A stretch of 12,355 nucleotides of DNA from an uncultured Lachnospiraceae bacterium (GTDB lineage Bacteria > Bacillota > Clostridia > Lachnospirales > Lachnospiraceae), in the NCBI GenBank assembly GCA_902766845.1, contig CACXFD010000057.1, forward strand, positions 1 through 12,355. Direction: 5' to 3'. The translations under genes were made by a program, and so were the position numbers. The notes beneath the pieces are model-generated. The model ran no database searches, was not told the DNA's origin, and was given only the letters and a program-made list of their open reading frames with translations. Positions 6,558 to 12,355 of the stretch are shown one piece after another (within the stretch, counting starts at the first letter, position 1; each line of letters starts with the position of its first letter).

Positions 6558-7919
6558 TCAGATCTGATACCGGATGTCCTTCAGAATATCCGAAAAATCG
6601 AATGTCGCGAAATAGTCCTGCGGCGTCTGGGCCCGGCGGATCAGCTGGACAGAGCCGTCCGTCTTCAGCAGCAGCTCCGACGAATGCAGACGGCCGTTGT
6701 AATTATAGCCCATCGCAAAGCCGTGCGCCCCGGTGTCGTGGATGATCAGATAATCCCCGACATCGATCTTCGGGAGCATGCGGTCGATCGCGAATTTATC
6801 ATTATTCTCACACAGCGAGCCCGTGATGTCATACCGGTGGGCGTGCGGCCAGTCCTCCTTGCCGGCGACCGTGATATGATGATAGGCTCCGTACATGGCC
6901 GGACGCATCAGGTTGGCCGCGCACGCGTCGCAGCCGATGTATTCTTTGTAGATATGCTTTTCATGGATGGCCTGCGTGACCAGGCATCCGTACGGGCCCA
7001 TCATATAGCGGCCCATCTCGGTATAGATCTCGATGCCGCCCATGCCGGCCGGCACCAGGATGCTGTCGAAAGCCTCCTTCACGCCGCGGCTGATCGCGTA
7101 GATATCGTTGGCCGGCTCATCCGGATAATACGGGATGCCGACGCCGCCCGACAGGTTGATGAAGCAGATGTCCACGCCGGTCGCGTCGCGCAGTTCCACC
7201 GCGAGGCGGAACAGCTGGCGGGCCAGCTTCGGATAATACTCGGTGGTGACCGTGTTGCTGGCCAGGAACGCGTGGATGCCGAAACGCTTTGCGCCCATCT
7301 CTTTGAGCCGGCGGAACGCGGTGACCATCTGGGCGCCGGTCATGCCGTATTTGGCATCGCCCGGGTTGTCCATGATCCCGTTGCTCAGGTGGAACACGCC
7401 GCCCGGATTATACCGGCAGCAGATCGTTTCGGGGATGCCCGCGCAGTCCTTCAGATAGTCGATGTGCGTGATGTCATCCAGATTGATGATCGCGCCGATC
7501 TTCGAAGCGTAGACGTACTCCTCCGCGGGGGTCGCGTTCGCGGAAAACATCACGTCCTGCCCGGAAAAATGCAGGGCGTCTGCCAGCTGGAGCTCCGTCA
7601 GGGAGGAGCAGTCGCATCCGCACCCGTATTCCCGCAGGATATTGATCAGGAACGGATTGGGCGTGGCTTTGACGGCAAAGTATTCCTTGAAGCCCTTGTT
7701 CCAGGAGAAAGCGTCGCGCACGCGCTCGGCGTTCTCGCGGATCCCCTTTTCATCATACAGATAGAACGGGGTCGGGTACGTTTTGACGATCTCGCGGATC
7801 TGGTCCAGCGTCACGAACGTCGGCTTCGTATCCGTAACGAAATGATCCCAGCTGACCAGGTCAGCCGTGCGTTCCATGTTCTCCTGAGCGGCCGCGGCCG
7901 CGTCCATCGTCTCCTTCAT
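6558..7919 (-). CDS. lysA: Diaminopimelate decarboxylase
   Basis: A 453-residue fold-type III PLP enzyme of the Orn/DAP/Arg decarboxylase 2 family. It should remove CO2 from meso-diaminopimelate to give L-lysine, the last step of the pathway. PLP is expected on K84 in YFAVKATPN. Other family features are H216 (GIHAF), the glycine loop SGGVG (257-261), E301-MGR, C370-E371 in GSLCENND (partner-subunit active-site residues) and the NYNGR turn (406-410). The usual GAYG motif reads GAHG (397-400), which I believe is a clade variant. The length exceeds the common 415-430, owing to about 35 extra N-terminal residues. The ATG at 7919 has GGAGG (complement of 7928-7932) 8 bases upstream, better placed than later ATGs. 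It lies 24 bases behind glgA and so is probably co-transcribed. No lysine riboswitch is present. A related decarboxylase activity cannot be fully excluded. Confidence 0.88.
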   Translation of the reverse strand: MKETMDAAAAAQENMERTADLVSWDHFVTDTKPTFVTLDQIREIVKTYPTPFYLYDEKGIRENAERVRDAFSWNKGFKEYFAVKATPNPFLINILREYGCGCDCSSLTELQLADALHFSGQDVMFSANATPAEEYVYASKIGAIINLDDITHIDYLKDCAGIPETICCRYNPGGVFHLSNGIMDNPGDAKYGMTGAQMVTAFRRLKEMGAKRFGIHAFLASNTVTTEYYPKLARQLFRLAVELRDATGVDICFINLSGGVGIPYYPDEPANDIYAISRGVKEAFDSILVPAGMGGIEIYTEMGRYMMGPYGCLVTQAIHEKHIYKEYIGCDACAANLMRPAMYGAYHHITVAGKEDWPHAHRYDITGSLCENNDKFAIDRMLPKIDVGDYLIIHDTGAHGFAMGYNYNGRLHSSELLLKTDGSVQLIRRAQTPQDYFATFDFSDILKDIRYQI

Positions 7920-7943
7920 CCGGGAAACCTCCGCATTTGTTTT

Positions 7944-9380
7944 TTATAACGAGCGGTACAGATCCTCGTACAGGCGCGCCGAATGGTTCCACGAGAAATC
8001 CGCGACCATCGCGCGGTCCACCATATGGTTCCAGTCAGCCTTATGGTCATAGAAGACGCGCTTCGCGTACTGGATCGTGAAGAGCATCTCATGTGCATTG
8101 TAGTTCGCGAACGAAAAGCCGGTCCCGGTATGATGGTATTCATCATACGGCTGCACCGTATCCTTCAGGCCGCCGGTCTCCCGCACGATCGGCAGGGTCC
8201 CGTACCGCAGGCTCATCAGCTGCGACAGCCCGCACGGCTCGAACAGGGACGGCATCAGGAACGCGTCGCAGGCCGCGTAGACCCGGTGGGACAGCTCTTC
8301 GGAATAGCAGATATTGGCCGATACGCGGTCCGGATACTTGCCCGCGTAATACCGGAACATCTCCTCGTAGCGGTATTCGCCGGTGCCGAGCGCCACGAAC
8401 TGCACGTCTTCGGTCGCGATCTCCTCGAACACGCGCTGGATCAGGTCAAAGCCCTTCTGGTCCGTCAGCCGGCTCACGACGCCGATCATGAACTTATGCG
8501 GATCCTGCGTCAGGCCCAGCTGCTTCTGGAGCGCGGTCTTATTCTTTTTCTTTTCCGTCCGGAAATTGCTCCGGGTAAAGTTGCGGACGATCAGCGGGTC
8601 ATCGGCCGGATCGAACACGTCGTAGTCGATGCCGTTCACGATGCCGACCAGGTCATGCTCGCGGGCGCGCAGCAGGCCGTCGAGCTTTTCTCCGAAGAAC
8701 GGATACTTGATCTCCTCGGCGTAGGTGCGGCTGACCGTCGTGATCTTGTCCGCGTAGACGAGGCCGCCCTTTAAGTAGCTGGCCGCCTTGAACATCTCGA
8801 GCTTGTCCGGCGTGAAGTAATAATCCGACAGGCCGGAGAAGCGCTGGATGGTCGGGACATCCCACATGCCCTGGAACTTCAGGTTGTGGATGGTCATGAT
8901 GGACTTGATGCCGCGGAAGAAATCCCCGCCTGCAAAGCTGTCCTTCAGATAGACCGGGATCAGGCCGGTCTGCCAGTCATGGCAGTGGACGATGTCCGGC
9001 CGGAAATCCAGCACGGGCAGGGCCGACAGCACGGCCTTTGAGAAATAGCCGAACTTTTCGATGTCATACAGGGCATCCGTGTACGGCGCGGGCCCCGAGA
9101 AGTATTCTTCGTTGTCGATGAAATAGACGGTCACGCCGTCCATCTGACAGGTCAGCAGACCCACGTAGCGGTCACGGCCGTTATAGGGCATATAAAAGTT
9201 CGTGATGTACTCGAGGCGGCTCTTCCATTCCTCCTTCATGCACTGATACTTGGGCAGGATCACGCGCACGTCGAACTCGTCTTTGTCAAAATACTTGGGA
9301 AGGGAACCGACGACGTCCGCCAGTCCGCCCGTCTTGATAAAAGGCACACACTCCGATGCGGCAAATAAAATCTTTTTCAC
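7944..9380 (-). CDS. glgA: Glycogen synthase (ADP-glucose type, GT5)
   Basis: A 478-residue GT-B glycosyltransferase, the normal length for bacterial GlgA, which extends alpha-1,4-glucan chains from ADP-glucose in the cytoplasm. The N-terminal domain starts MKKILFAASE and has the KTGGLADV loop at residues 16-23. The hinge and C-terminal domain show VSRLTDQKG (302-310, Arg/Lys for the phosphates), SLFEPCGLSQL (378-388, catalytic Glu381) and the ETGGL motif (401-405). Translation starts at GTG (9380) with AAAGGAG 6 bases upstream; no ATG fits the ribosome binding site. It is the first gene of the probable four-gene operon and has a strong promoter about 80 bases upstream. No other glycogen genes (glgB, glgC, glgD, glgP) are in the window. 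Confidence 0.95.
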   Translation of the reverse strand: MKKILFAASECVPFIKTGGLADVVGSLPKYFDKDEFDVRVILPKYQCMKEEWKSRLEYITNFYMPYNGRDRYVGLLTCQMDGVTVYFIDNEEYFSGPAPYTDALYDIEKFGYFSKAVLSALPVLDFRPDIVHCHDWQTGLIPVYLKDSFAGGDFFRGIKSIMTIHNLKFQGMWDVPTIQRFSGLSDYYFTPDKLEMFKAASYLKGGLVYADKITTVSRTYAEEIKYPFFGEKLDGLLRAREHDLVGIVNGIDYDVFDPADDPLIVRNFTRSNFRTEKKKNKTALQKQLGLTQDPHKFMIGVVSRLTDQKGFDLIQRVFEEIATEDVQFVALGTGEYRYEEMFRYYAGKYPDRVSANICYSEELSHRVYAACDAFLMPSLFEPCGLSQLMSLRYGTLPIVRETGGLKDTVQPYDEYHHTGTGFSFANYNAHEMLFTIQYAKRVFYDHKADWNHMVDRAMVADFSWNHSARLYEDLYRSL

Positions 9381-9420
9381 GGTGCACTCCTTTTTTGAAG
9401 CAAAACAGCATACGGCATCG

Positions 9421-9447
9421 CGGTCAACCGATCCTTCGGTTATACCG
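9421..9447 (-). promoter_or_regulatory. Leader hairpin of glgA
   Basis: AACCGA-TCCT-TCGGTT (9426-9441) is a perfect 6-bp inverted repeat flanked by CGGT and ACCG arms that can extend the stem across small bulges. It lies in the glgA leader between the promoter and the ribosome binding site. It has no T-run and no riboswitch family was recognised. Confidence 0.35.
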
Positions 9448-9456
9448 CGTCAGTAT

Positions 9457-9486
9457 ATTATAACAGAACCACCGGTCCTTTGGCAA
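9457..9486 (-). promoter_or_regulatory. Sigma-A promoter of glgA operon
   Basis: The minus strand carries TTGCCA (complement of 9481-9486), an 18-base spacer and a perfect TATAAT (complement of 9457-9462). Initiation near 9450 gives a leader of about 70 bases. It sits only 15 bases after the truA stop, with no terminator between, so truA transcripts may also read through. Confidence 0.8.
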
Positions 9487-9501
9487 TATCTAAAGACATT
9501 T

Positions 9502-10254
9502 TCAGTAATCCACCCGGACCAGCGTCAGGCCCTGCGGCGGCATCGTGGGGCCGGCCTGGGACCGGTCCCGGCTCTCGAGGATCTCCGGGATGCGCGCCGG
9601 ATCGATCCGGCCGCAGCCGGCCTCGATCAGCGTGCCGGTCAGGATCCGCACCATATTCTGCAGGAACCCGTTCCCCTGATACGCGATCCGCAGGTACGGC
9701 CCGTCCTCGGTGATCTCGATGGACCGCAGATGGCGCACCGTGGATTTCTTCATGTGCGGGTTGCCGCAGAAAGCCTTGAAATCATGCGTTCCGACCAGGT
9801 ATTCCGCCGCTTCGCGCATCCGCGCCGTGTCCGGCCTCTCCTCCAGCACCGTCACGTATTTCCGGTCAAAGACCGGCTTGTCTTCCCCGACATAGCAGGT
9901 ATAGACATAGAGCTTGCCGATCGCCTTGAACCGGCTGTGGAAACGGTCCGCACAGACCTTCACGTCCCGCACGCAAATGTCCTCGGGCAGATAGCGGTTC
10001 ATATACCGGCCGATCTCCTCCGGCGTCATCTGCGTGTCCAGCAGGACGTTGGCCGTCATGGCCCGCGCGTGCACGCCGGCGTCGGTCCGTCCCGCCCCGA
10101 TCACGGTCACGCTCTCTCCTTCCGGCAGTCCGGACATCCGGCTGAGCACGGTCTCCAGTTTTCCCTGGATCGTCATCTCTGTATTCGGCTGGTGCTCCCA
10201 TCCGTAATACCGTGTCCCGTCATAGGCTACCGTCAGCTTGTAATTCTGTTTCAT
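9502..10254 (-). CDS. truA: tRNA pseudouridine synthase A
   Basis: A 250-residue enzyme that isomerises uridines 38-40 in the anticodon arm of many tRNAs, normal in length for bacterial TruA. The catalytic Asp is D58 in GAGRTDAGVHA (53-63). Other family signatures are YDGTRYYGWEHQ (11-22), RFKAIGKLYVYTCY (108-121), GFLQNMVRIL (196-205) and the C-terminal AGPTMPPQGL (234-243). The start ATG at 10254 has AAAGGAG 10 bases upstream. It lies downstream of the tRNA-Leu gene and its terminator, and no clear separate promoter was found in the 115 bases between them. Identity is secure. Confidence 0.95.
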   Translation of the reverse strand: MKQNYKLTVAYDGTRYYGWEHQPNTEMTIQGKLETVLSRMSGLPEGESVTVIGAGRTDAGVHARAMTANVLLDTQMTPEEIGRYMNRYLPEDICVRDVKVCADRFHSRFKAIGKLYVYTCYVGEDKPVFDRKYVTVLEERPDTARMREAAEYLVGTHDFKAFCGNPHMKKSTVRHLRSIEITEDGPYLRIAYQGNGFLQNMVRILTGTLIEAGCGRIDPARIPEILESRDRSQAGPTMPPQGLTLVRVDY

Positions 10255-10369
10255 CCGGCTGCAGCTCCTTTACCGGGTCCCGGCCGTCTCTTTCCGCATC
10301 CGCGCGGCCTGCCCCCGTTTTCCCTGATGTGTCCCGGTCCTGTAACCCGGATCCCGGATCCTGATATGG

Positions 10370-10396
10370 AAAAAACCGCAGGAACTGCGGTTTTTT
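10370..10396 (-). terminator. Intrinsic terminator of the tRNA-Leu gene
   Basis: AAAAAACCGCAG-TTC-CTGCGGTTTTTT is a perfect 12-bp inverted repeat with a 3-base loop and six T residues. It starts three bases after the tRNA 3' end. The symmetrical A and T tracts would let it work in both directions. Confidence 0.85.
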
Positions 10397-10398
10397 CA

Positions 10399-10481
10399 TG
10401 CCGGCTGCGGGACTTGAACCCGCACGAAGTTTCCCCCGGCAGATTTTGAGTCTGCTGCGTCTGCCATTCCGCCAAGCCGGC
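10399..10481 (-). tRNA. tRNA-Leu (anticodon CAA)
   Basis: The 83-nt minus-strand sequence folds as a class II tRNA. The 7-bp acceptor stem is GCCGGCT with AGCCGGC and discriminator A. The D arm contains GGCGGAATGGCAGACGC. The anticodon stem GCAGA/TCTGC encloses the loop CTCAAAA, which gives anticodon CAA (reads UUG). A long variable arm follows (around GGGGGAAACTTCG), and the T arm is TGCGGGTTCAAGTCCCGCA. A long variable arm and an A discriminator are leucine features. The 3' CCA is not encoded (TGA follows), so it must be added by nucleotidyltransferase. Confidence 0.97.
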
Positions 10482-10492
10482 CTGCGGTCTCT

Positions 10493-10521
10493 ATCTTACC
10501 TCATTTTGCGCGGCCTGACAA
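10493..10521 (-). promoter_or_regulatory. Sigma-A promoter of tRNA-Leu
   Basis: TTGTCA (complement of 10516-10521), a 17-base spacer and TAAGAT (complement of 10493-10498) put the start near 10486, only about five bases before the mature tRNA 5' end. The tRNA is therefore probably a single-gene transcript. Confidence 0.8.
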
Positions 10522-10602
10522 GCGGTTTCGCGTCGGCGGCCCCAAAGCGGCGCGGTCTTCATCCCGCGCGGCCTGCCTTTTTCCTTTGAAACGGAGCGTT
10601 CC

Positions 10603-11178
10603 TTATTCCCGGAACACGATGCCCGTTTCCGGATCCATGCTCTCGACGATCGCAAGGCTCTCCAGACGGAACCCCTGCTCGCGGATCAGACGGCCGCCGG
10701 GCTGGAAGCCCTTTTCGATCGCGATCCCGATCCCCTCGACCGTGGCGCCGGCTTCTTTCGTGATCTGCAGCAGGCCCTGGAGCGCGCAGCCGTTCGCGAG
10801 GAAATCATCGATGATCAGCACATGGTCTTCCGGCCCGAGGAACTTCCTGGAAACGATCACGTCATATGTACGGTGATGCGTGAACGATTCGATCTGCGTC
10901 ACGTAATTGTCCTGATCCAGGTTGATGCTCTTGGACTTTTTCGCGAAGACGACCGGAACGCCGAACTCGAGCGCGGCCACGGCCGCGATCCCGATCCCGC
11001 TGGCTTCGATGGTCAGGATCTTGTTGACGGGCCGGTCGGCAAACAGGCGCTTCCACTCCCGGCCCATTTCCCGAAACAGTTCCACGTCCATCCGATGGTT
11101 TAAAAAGCTGTCCACTTTCAGAACATTTCCTTCGCGCACGATTCCGTCCCTGCGGATACGGTCTTCCAGAATCTTCAT
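10603..11178 (-). CDS. xpt: Xanthine phosphoribosyltransferase
   Basis: A 191-residue purine salvage enzyme that makes XMP from xanthine and PRPP in the cytoplasm; the Bacillus enzyme is of similar length. The PRPP-binding loop is VLIIDDFLANGCA at residues 120-132. The N-terminus MKILEDRIRRDG, the KVDSFLNH segment (21-28), EASGIGIA (58-65) and the VSRKFL segment (109-114) match the Xpt subfamily rather than plain adenine phosphoribosyltransferase. I chose the ATG at 11178, which gives the family's normal N-terminus. The longer in-frame reading to 11334 would pass through the preceding terminator. The ribosome binding site is mediocre (AGGAAGG, about 12 bases upstream). No purine riboswitch core is seen in the roughly 100-base leader, and no strong promoter either. 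No clear terminator follows. Confidence 0.92.
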   Translation of the reverse strand: MKILEDRIRRDGIVREGNVLKVDSFLNHRMDVELFREMGREWKRLFADRPVNKILTIEASGIGIAAVAALEFGVPVVFAKKSKSINLDQDNYVTQIESFTHHRTYDVIVSRKFLGPEDHVLIIDDFLANGCALQGLLQITKEAGATVEGIGIAIEKGFQPGGRLIREQGFRLESLAIVESMDPETGIVFRE

Positions 11179-11281
11179 ATGCTTTCTGCCCTTCCTGCGA
11201 TCTCGATCGATTCCCTGCGGTCTTAATTCGGTTCTTTTGATTGTTTTTGCTCTTCTATGTTCAGAAAAAGTGCCTTCGAGC

Positions 11282-11323
11282 AAAAAGAAAGACTCCGGGC
11301 GGCCGCATGGGCGGTCCGGAGTC
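11282..11323 (-). terminator. Intrinsic terminator of the DUF1508 gene
   Basis: GACTCCGG and CCGGAGTC arms (11316-11323 and 11291-11298) form an 8-bp stem that can hold an inner CCGC-CCAT-GCGG hairpin. The minus strand continues TTTCTTTTT (complement of 11282-11290). It starts 11 bases past the DUF1508 stop and lies ahead of xpt. Confidence 0.8.
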
Positions 11324-11334
11324 CGTCTTGTCAC

Positions 11335-11706
11335 TTATTCCTCTTCCATGACGATCTCTGCTTCCGGAGCATTCTTCTTGATGGAAGCGATGCCCTTCAT
11401 GCAGTTCGCACGTCTCTTATAGCCCTGGCCCGTCGCGATGATCTGACCGTTGCTGGATTTCAGGCGGAAACGGAACGCGCCGCCCTTATCCGTATACACT
11501 TCGAACTTCGGATTCTTCTGCTTTTCGAATCCTTCGACGGTCTGGTCTTCGATCGGGCAGCCGACGTTCTTCTGAACGCTGGCGATACCCTTCTTGCAGG
11601 CATCCAGAGAGCTGTAAACTTCCGAGGTAGCGACTACCTGACCGTTACTCGCTTTCAGGTTGAACATCATGCCCGACTTTGCCTTTTTGATCACAAATTT
11701 ACCCAT
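11335..11706 (-). CDS. Tandem DUF1508 (YegP-like) protein
   Basis: A 123-residue protein made of two copies of the roughly 50-residue DUF1508 domain. Copy 1 (about residues 2-52) contains FVIKKAKSGMMFNLKASNGQ and copy 2 (about 68-118) contains FEVYTDKGGAFRFRLKSSNGQ. Each is followed by the family's (V/I)(V/I)AT turn and a KKGIASV or MKGIASI helix ending in KKN or QKN. Bacterial DUF1508 proteins such as YegP have this two-repeat layout and no established biochemical function. The ATG at 11706 follows GGGGAGGTG (complement of 11713-11721). The upstream in-frame ATG at 11727 lies ahead of that site and was not used. A consensus promoter and terminator bracket the gene, so it is monocistronic and probably well expressed. 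The C-terminus is acidic (EAEIVMEEE). Confidence 0.88.
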   Translation of the reverse strand: MGKFVIKKAKSGMMFNLKASNGQVVATSEVYSSLDACKKGIASVQKNVGCPIEDQTVEGFEKQKNPKFEVYTDKGGAFRFRLKSSNGQIIATGQGYKRRANCMKGIASIKKNAPEAEIVMEEE

Positions 11707-11743
11707 CTGAAACACCTCCCCAGGCATTTAGTAAGATAGTTTG

Positions 11744-11772
11744 ATTATAGAACAGTTTCCGGGGATTCGCAA
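11744..11772 (-). promoter_or_regulatory. Sigma-A promoter of the DUF1508 gene
   Basis: TTGCGA (complement of 11767-11772), 17 bases, then a perfect TATAAT (complement of 11744-11749). Initiation near 11737 gives a leader of about 30 bases. With its strong ribosome binding site this suggests high expression. Confidence 0.8.
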
Positions 11773-11818
11773 GGGCAATTTGCGGGCTGATCGTGTTTTT
11801 TTCTGCCGATTCTCGTAT

Positions 11819-11929
11819 TCAGCCGCCGGTTTTTCTTTCCGGCCGCCGATCCGGCCGCGCCGTCTTCGCATGCGGGACGGACCGATCGATTTTTCTGAGC
11901 GACAGGCGATAATTCATATATTCGTTCAT
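11819..11929 (-). CDS. Possible small basic protein, 36 residues
   Basis: An ATG at 11929 is preceded by AGGAG (complement of 11934-11938) and opens a 36-codon frame that starts MNEYMNYRLSLRKIDRSVPH and ends in an Arg/Lys/Pro-rich tail. It lies 52 bases downstream of the surface-protein stop on the same strand, so it could be translated from that mRNA. The first half has unbiased composition and the tail is GC-driven. I recognise no family. It may be a genuine small protein, a decayed gene end, or a chance frame behind a purine-rich site. Confidence 0.35.
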   Translation of the reverse strand: MNEYMNYRLSLRKIDRSVPHAKTARPDRRPERKTGG

Positions 11930-11944
11930 GATGCTCCTCTGCTG

Positions 11945-11979
11945 CCGGCGAAAGCCCGGCATCGGACCGGCGAAAGCCC
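11945..11979 (-). repeat. Two 13-bp direct repeats after the surface-protein gene
   Basis: CCGGCGAAAGCCC occurs at 11945-11957 and 11967-11979, 22 bases apart start to start, right behind the surface-protein stop. Each copy contains GGC-GAAA-GCC, able to form a tiny hairpin. There is no T-run, so this is not a clear terminator. Confidence 0.5.
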
Positions 11980-11981
11980 CG

Positions 11982-12355
11982 TCACCGGTCCTCCCCGGTC
12001 TTCTCCTCCGGGAACTTCCGGCGCCAAAGCAGCGCCGCGGCCGCCAGCAGCAGGCTCCCGGCCAGCACGGCTCCCGCCCGTCCGGCCGATGACGTGTCTC
12101 CGGTATTCACCGGCCGTGGACGTTCCGGCGCAGAAGGCGCGGGCGTTTCCGGCGGGGTGCCCGGTGCGGAAGGCTTCTCGGGCTCTGTCCCGGGCTCCGA
12201 AGGCCGTTCCGTTTCCGGCTCGGTCTCCGGCTCAGTTTCCGGTTCGGTCTCCGGCTCGGTCTCCGGCTCGGTCTGAAACGAAACGATCTGGGCGCGGTCC
12301 GACGGGTCTTCATGCCCCGTGATCCGCTGATCGTCCAGGAACAGCGTTTCAAACG
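11982..12355 (-). CDS. C-terminus of a sortase-anchored surface protein (5' part beyond window)
   Basis: The last 123 residues of a larger protein, open at the right edge. After a globular remnant (FETLFLDDQRITGHEDPSDR) comes a stalk of five TEPE repeats plus TE. A Pro/Glu/Thr/Ser-rich spacer follows. The end is a cell-wall sorting signal: PVNTGD in place of LPXTG, a hydrophobic segment (AGAVLAGSLLLAAAALLW) and a basic RRK-containing tail. This arrangement is the standard C-terminus of Gram-positive surface proteins attached to peptidoglycan by sortase. The frame ends in TGA at 11982-11984. What the extracellular part binds or does cannot be told from this fragment. No sortase gene is in the window. 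Confidence 0.82.
   Translation of the reverse strand, partial: FETLFLDDQRITGHEDPSDRAQIVSFQTEPETEPETEPETEPETEPETERPSEPGTEPEKPSAPGTPPETPAPSAPERPRPVNTGDTSSAGRAGAVLAGSLLLAAAALLWRRKFPEEKTGEDR
12207..12272 (-). repeat. 12-bp tandem repeat coding for TEPE
   Basis: Five full 12-base units plus a half unit (consensus ACCGAGCCGGAG on the minus strand, with synonymous third-base changes such as GAA for GAG) encode TEPETEPE and so on in the stalk of the surface protein. The unit keeps the frame, so copy-number change would only lengthen or shorten the stalk. Confidence 0.9.

Noticed and set aside
4833..7949. A 1038-codon plus-strand open frame
   Set aside because: It lies opposite lysA, the MutS-like gene and rnhA, all with clear families and ribosome binding sites. 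Its translation is Arg/Asp/His/Gln-rich low-complexity sequence typical of an antisense frame of GC-rich genes.
10550..10569. GCGCGG/CCGCGC inverted repeat after xpt as a terminator
   Set aside because: There is no T-run on the minus strand behind the stem (CGCTTTGGGG), and such short GC stems are expected by chance here.
12094..12276. Plus-strand frame reading SGSVSGSVSGSV repeats as a repeat protein
   Set aside because: It is the opposite-strand reading of the TEPE-coding repeat. The minus-strand frame has a sorting signal and a sensible stop, the plus frame does not.

Overview
The window is a GC-rich bacterial chromosome segment, most likely from a Firmicute of class Clostridia (Lachnospiraceae- or Oscillospiraceae-like). 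The reasons are strong AGGAGG-type ribosome binding sites, clear sigma-A promoters, the families present (PHP-type histidinol phosphatase, Na/Pi symporter fused to PhoU, tandem DUF1508 protein, membrane-anchored MutS-like ATPase, Xpt) and a tRNA gene without an encoded CCA end. I cannot name a genus. Nothing looks like a phage, plasmid, insertion sequence or CRISPR array; it reads as core chromosome with a partial surface-protein gene at the right edge.

Layout, left to right. The 5' end of gap (glyceraldehyde-3-phosphate dehydrogenase) lies on the minus strand at the left edge, with its own promoter and a palindromic leader. Next is a minus-strand Na/phosphate symporter with a C-terminal PhoU-like domain (303-1973). 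It is divergent from a plus-strand PHP histidinol-phosphatase gene (2262-3062), the only plus-strand gene in the window. That gene converges, across a 20-bp perfect terminator stem, on a minus-strand membrane-anchored DUF1311/LprI-like protein with an Ala-rich repeat (3254-4126). From 9380 down to 4291 runs a probable minus-strand operon: glgA (glycogen synthase), lysA (diaminopimelate decarboxylase), a MutS-like membrane ATPase, and rnhA (RNase HI). The last two overlap by 4 bases. A strong promoter precedes glgA. Further right, all on the minus strand, are truA, tRNA-Leu(CAA) with its own promoter and terminator, xpt (xanthine phosphoribosyltransferase), and a two-repeat DUF1508 protein with promoter and terminator. 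Last come a possible 36-residue ORF and the C-terminus of a TEPE-repeat surface protein with a sortase-type sorting signal.

The genes mostly serve separate housekeeping roles: glycolysis, phosphate uptake, histidine, lysine or peptidoglycan precursors, glycogen, tRNA and its modification, purine salvage, and RNA:DNA hybrid removal. I find no convincing new multi-gene system. The observations most worth checking are the coupled membrane MutS-like/RNase HI pair, the cysteine-free DUF1311 protein with tandem repeats, the hairpins placed directly before Shine-Dalgarno sites, and the small ORF behind the surface-protein gene. Several very long ORFs on the opposite strand are composition shadows and were rejected.
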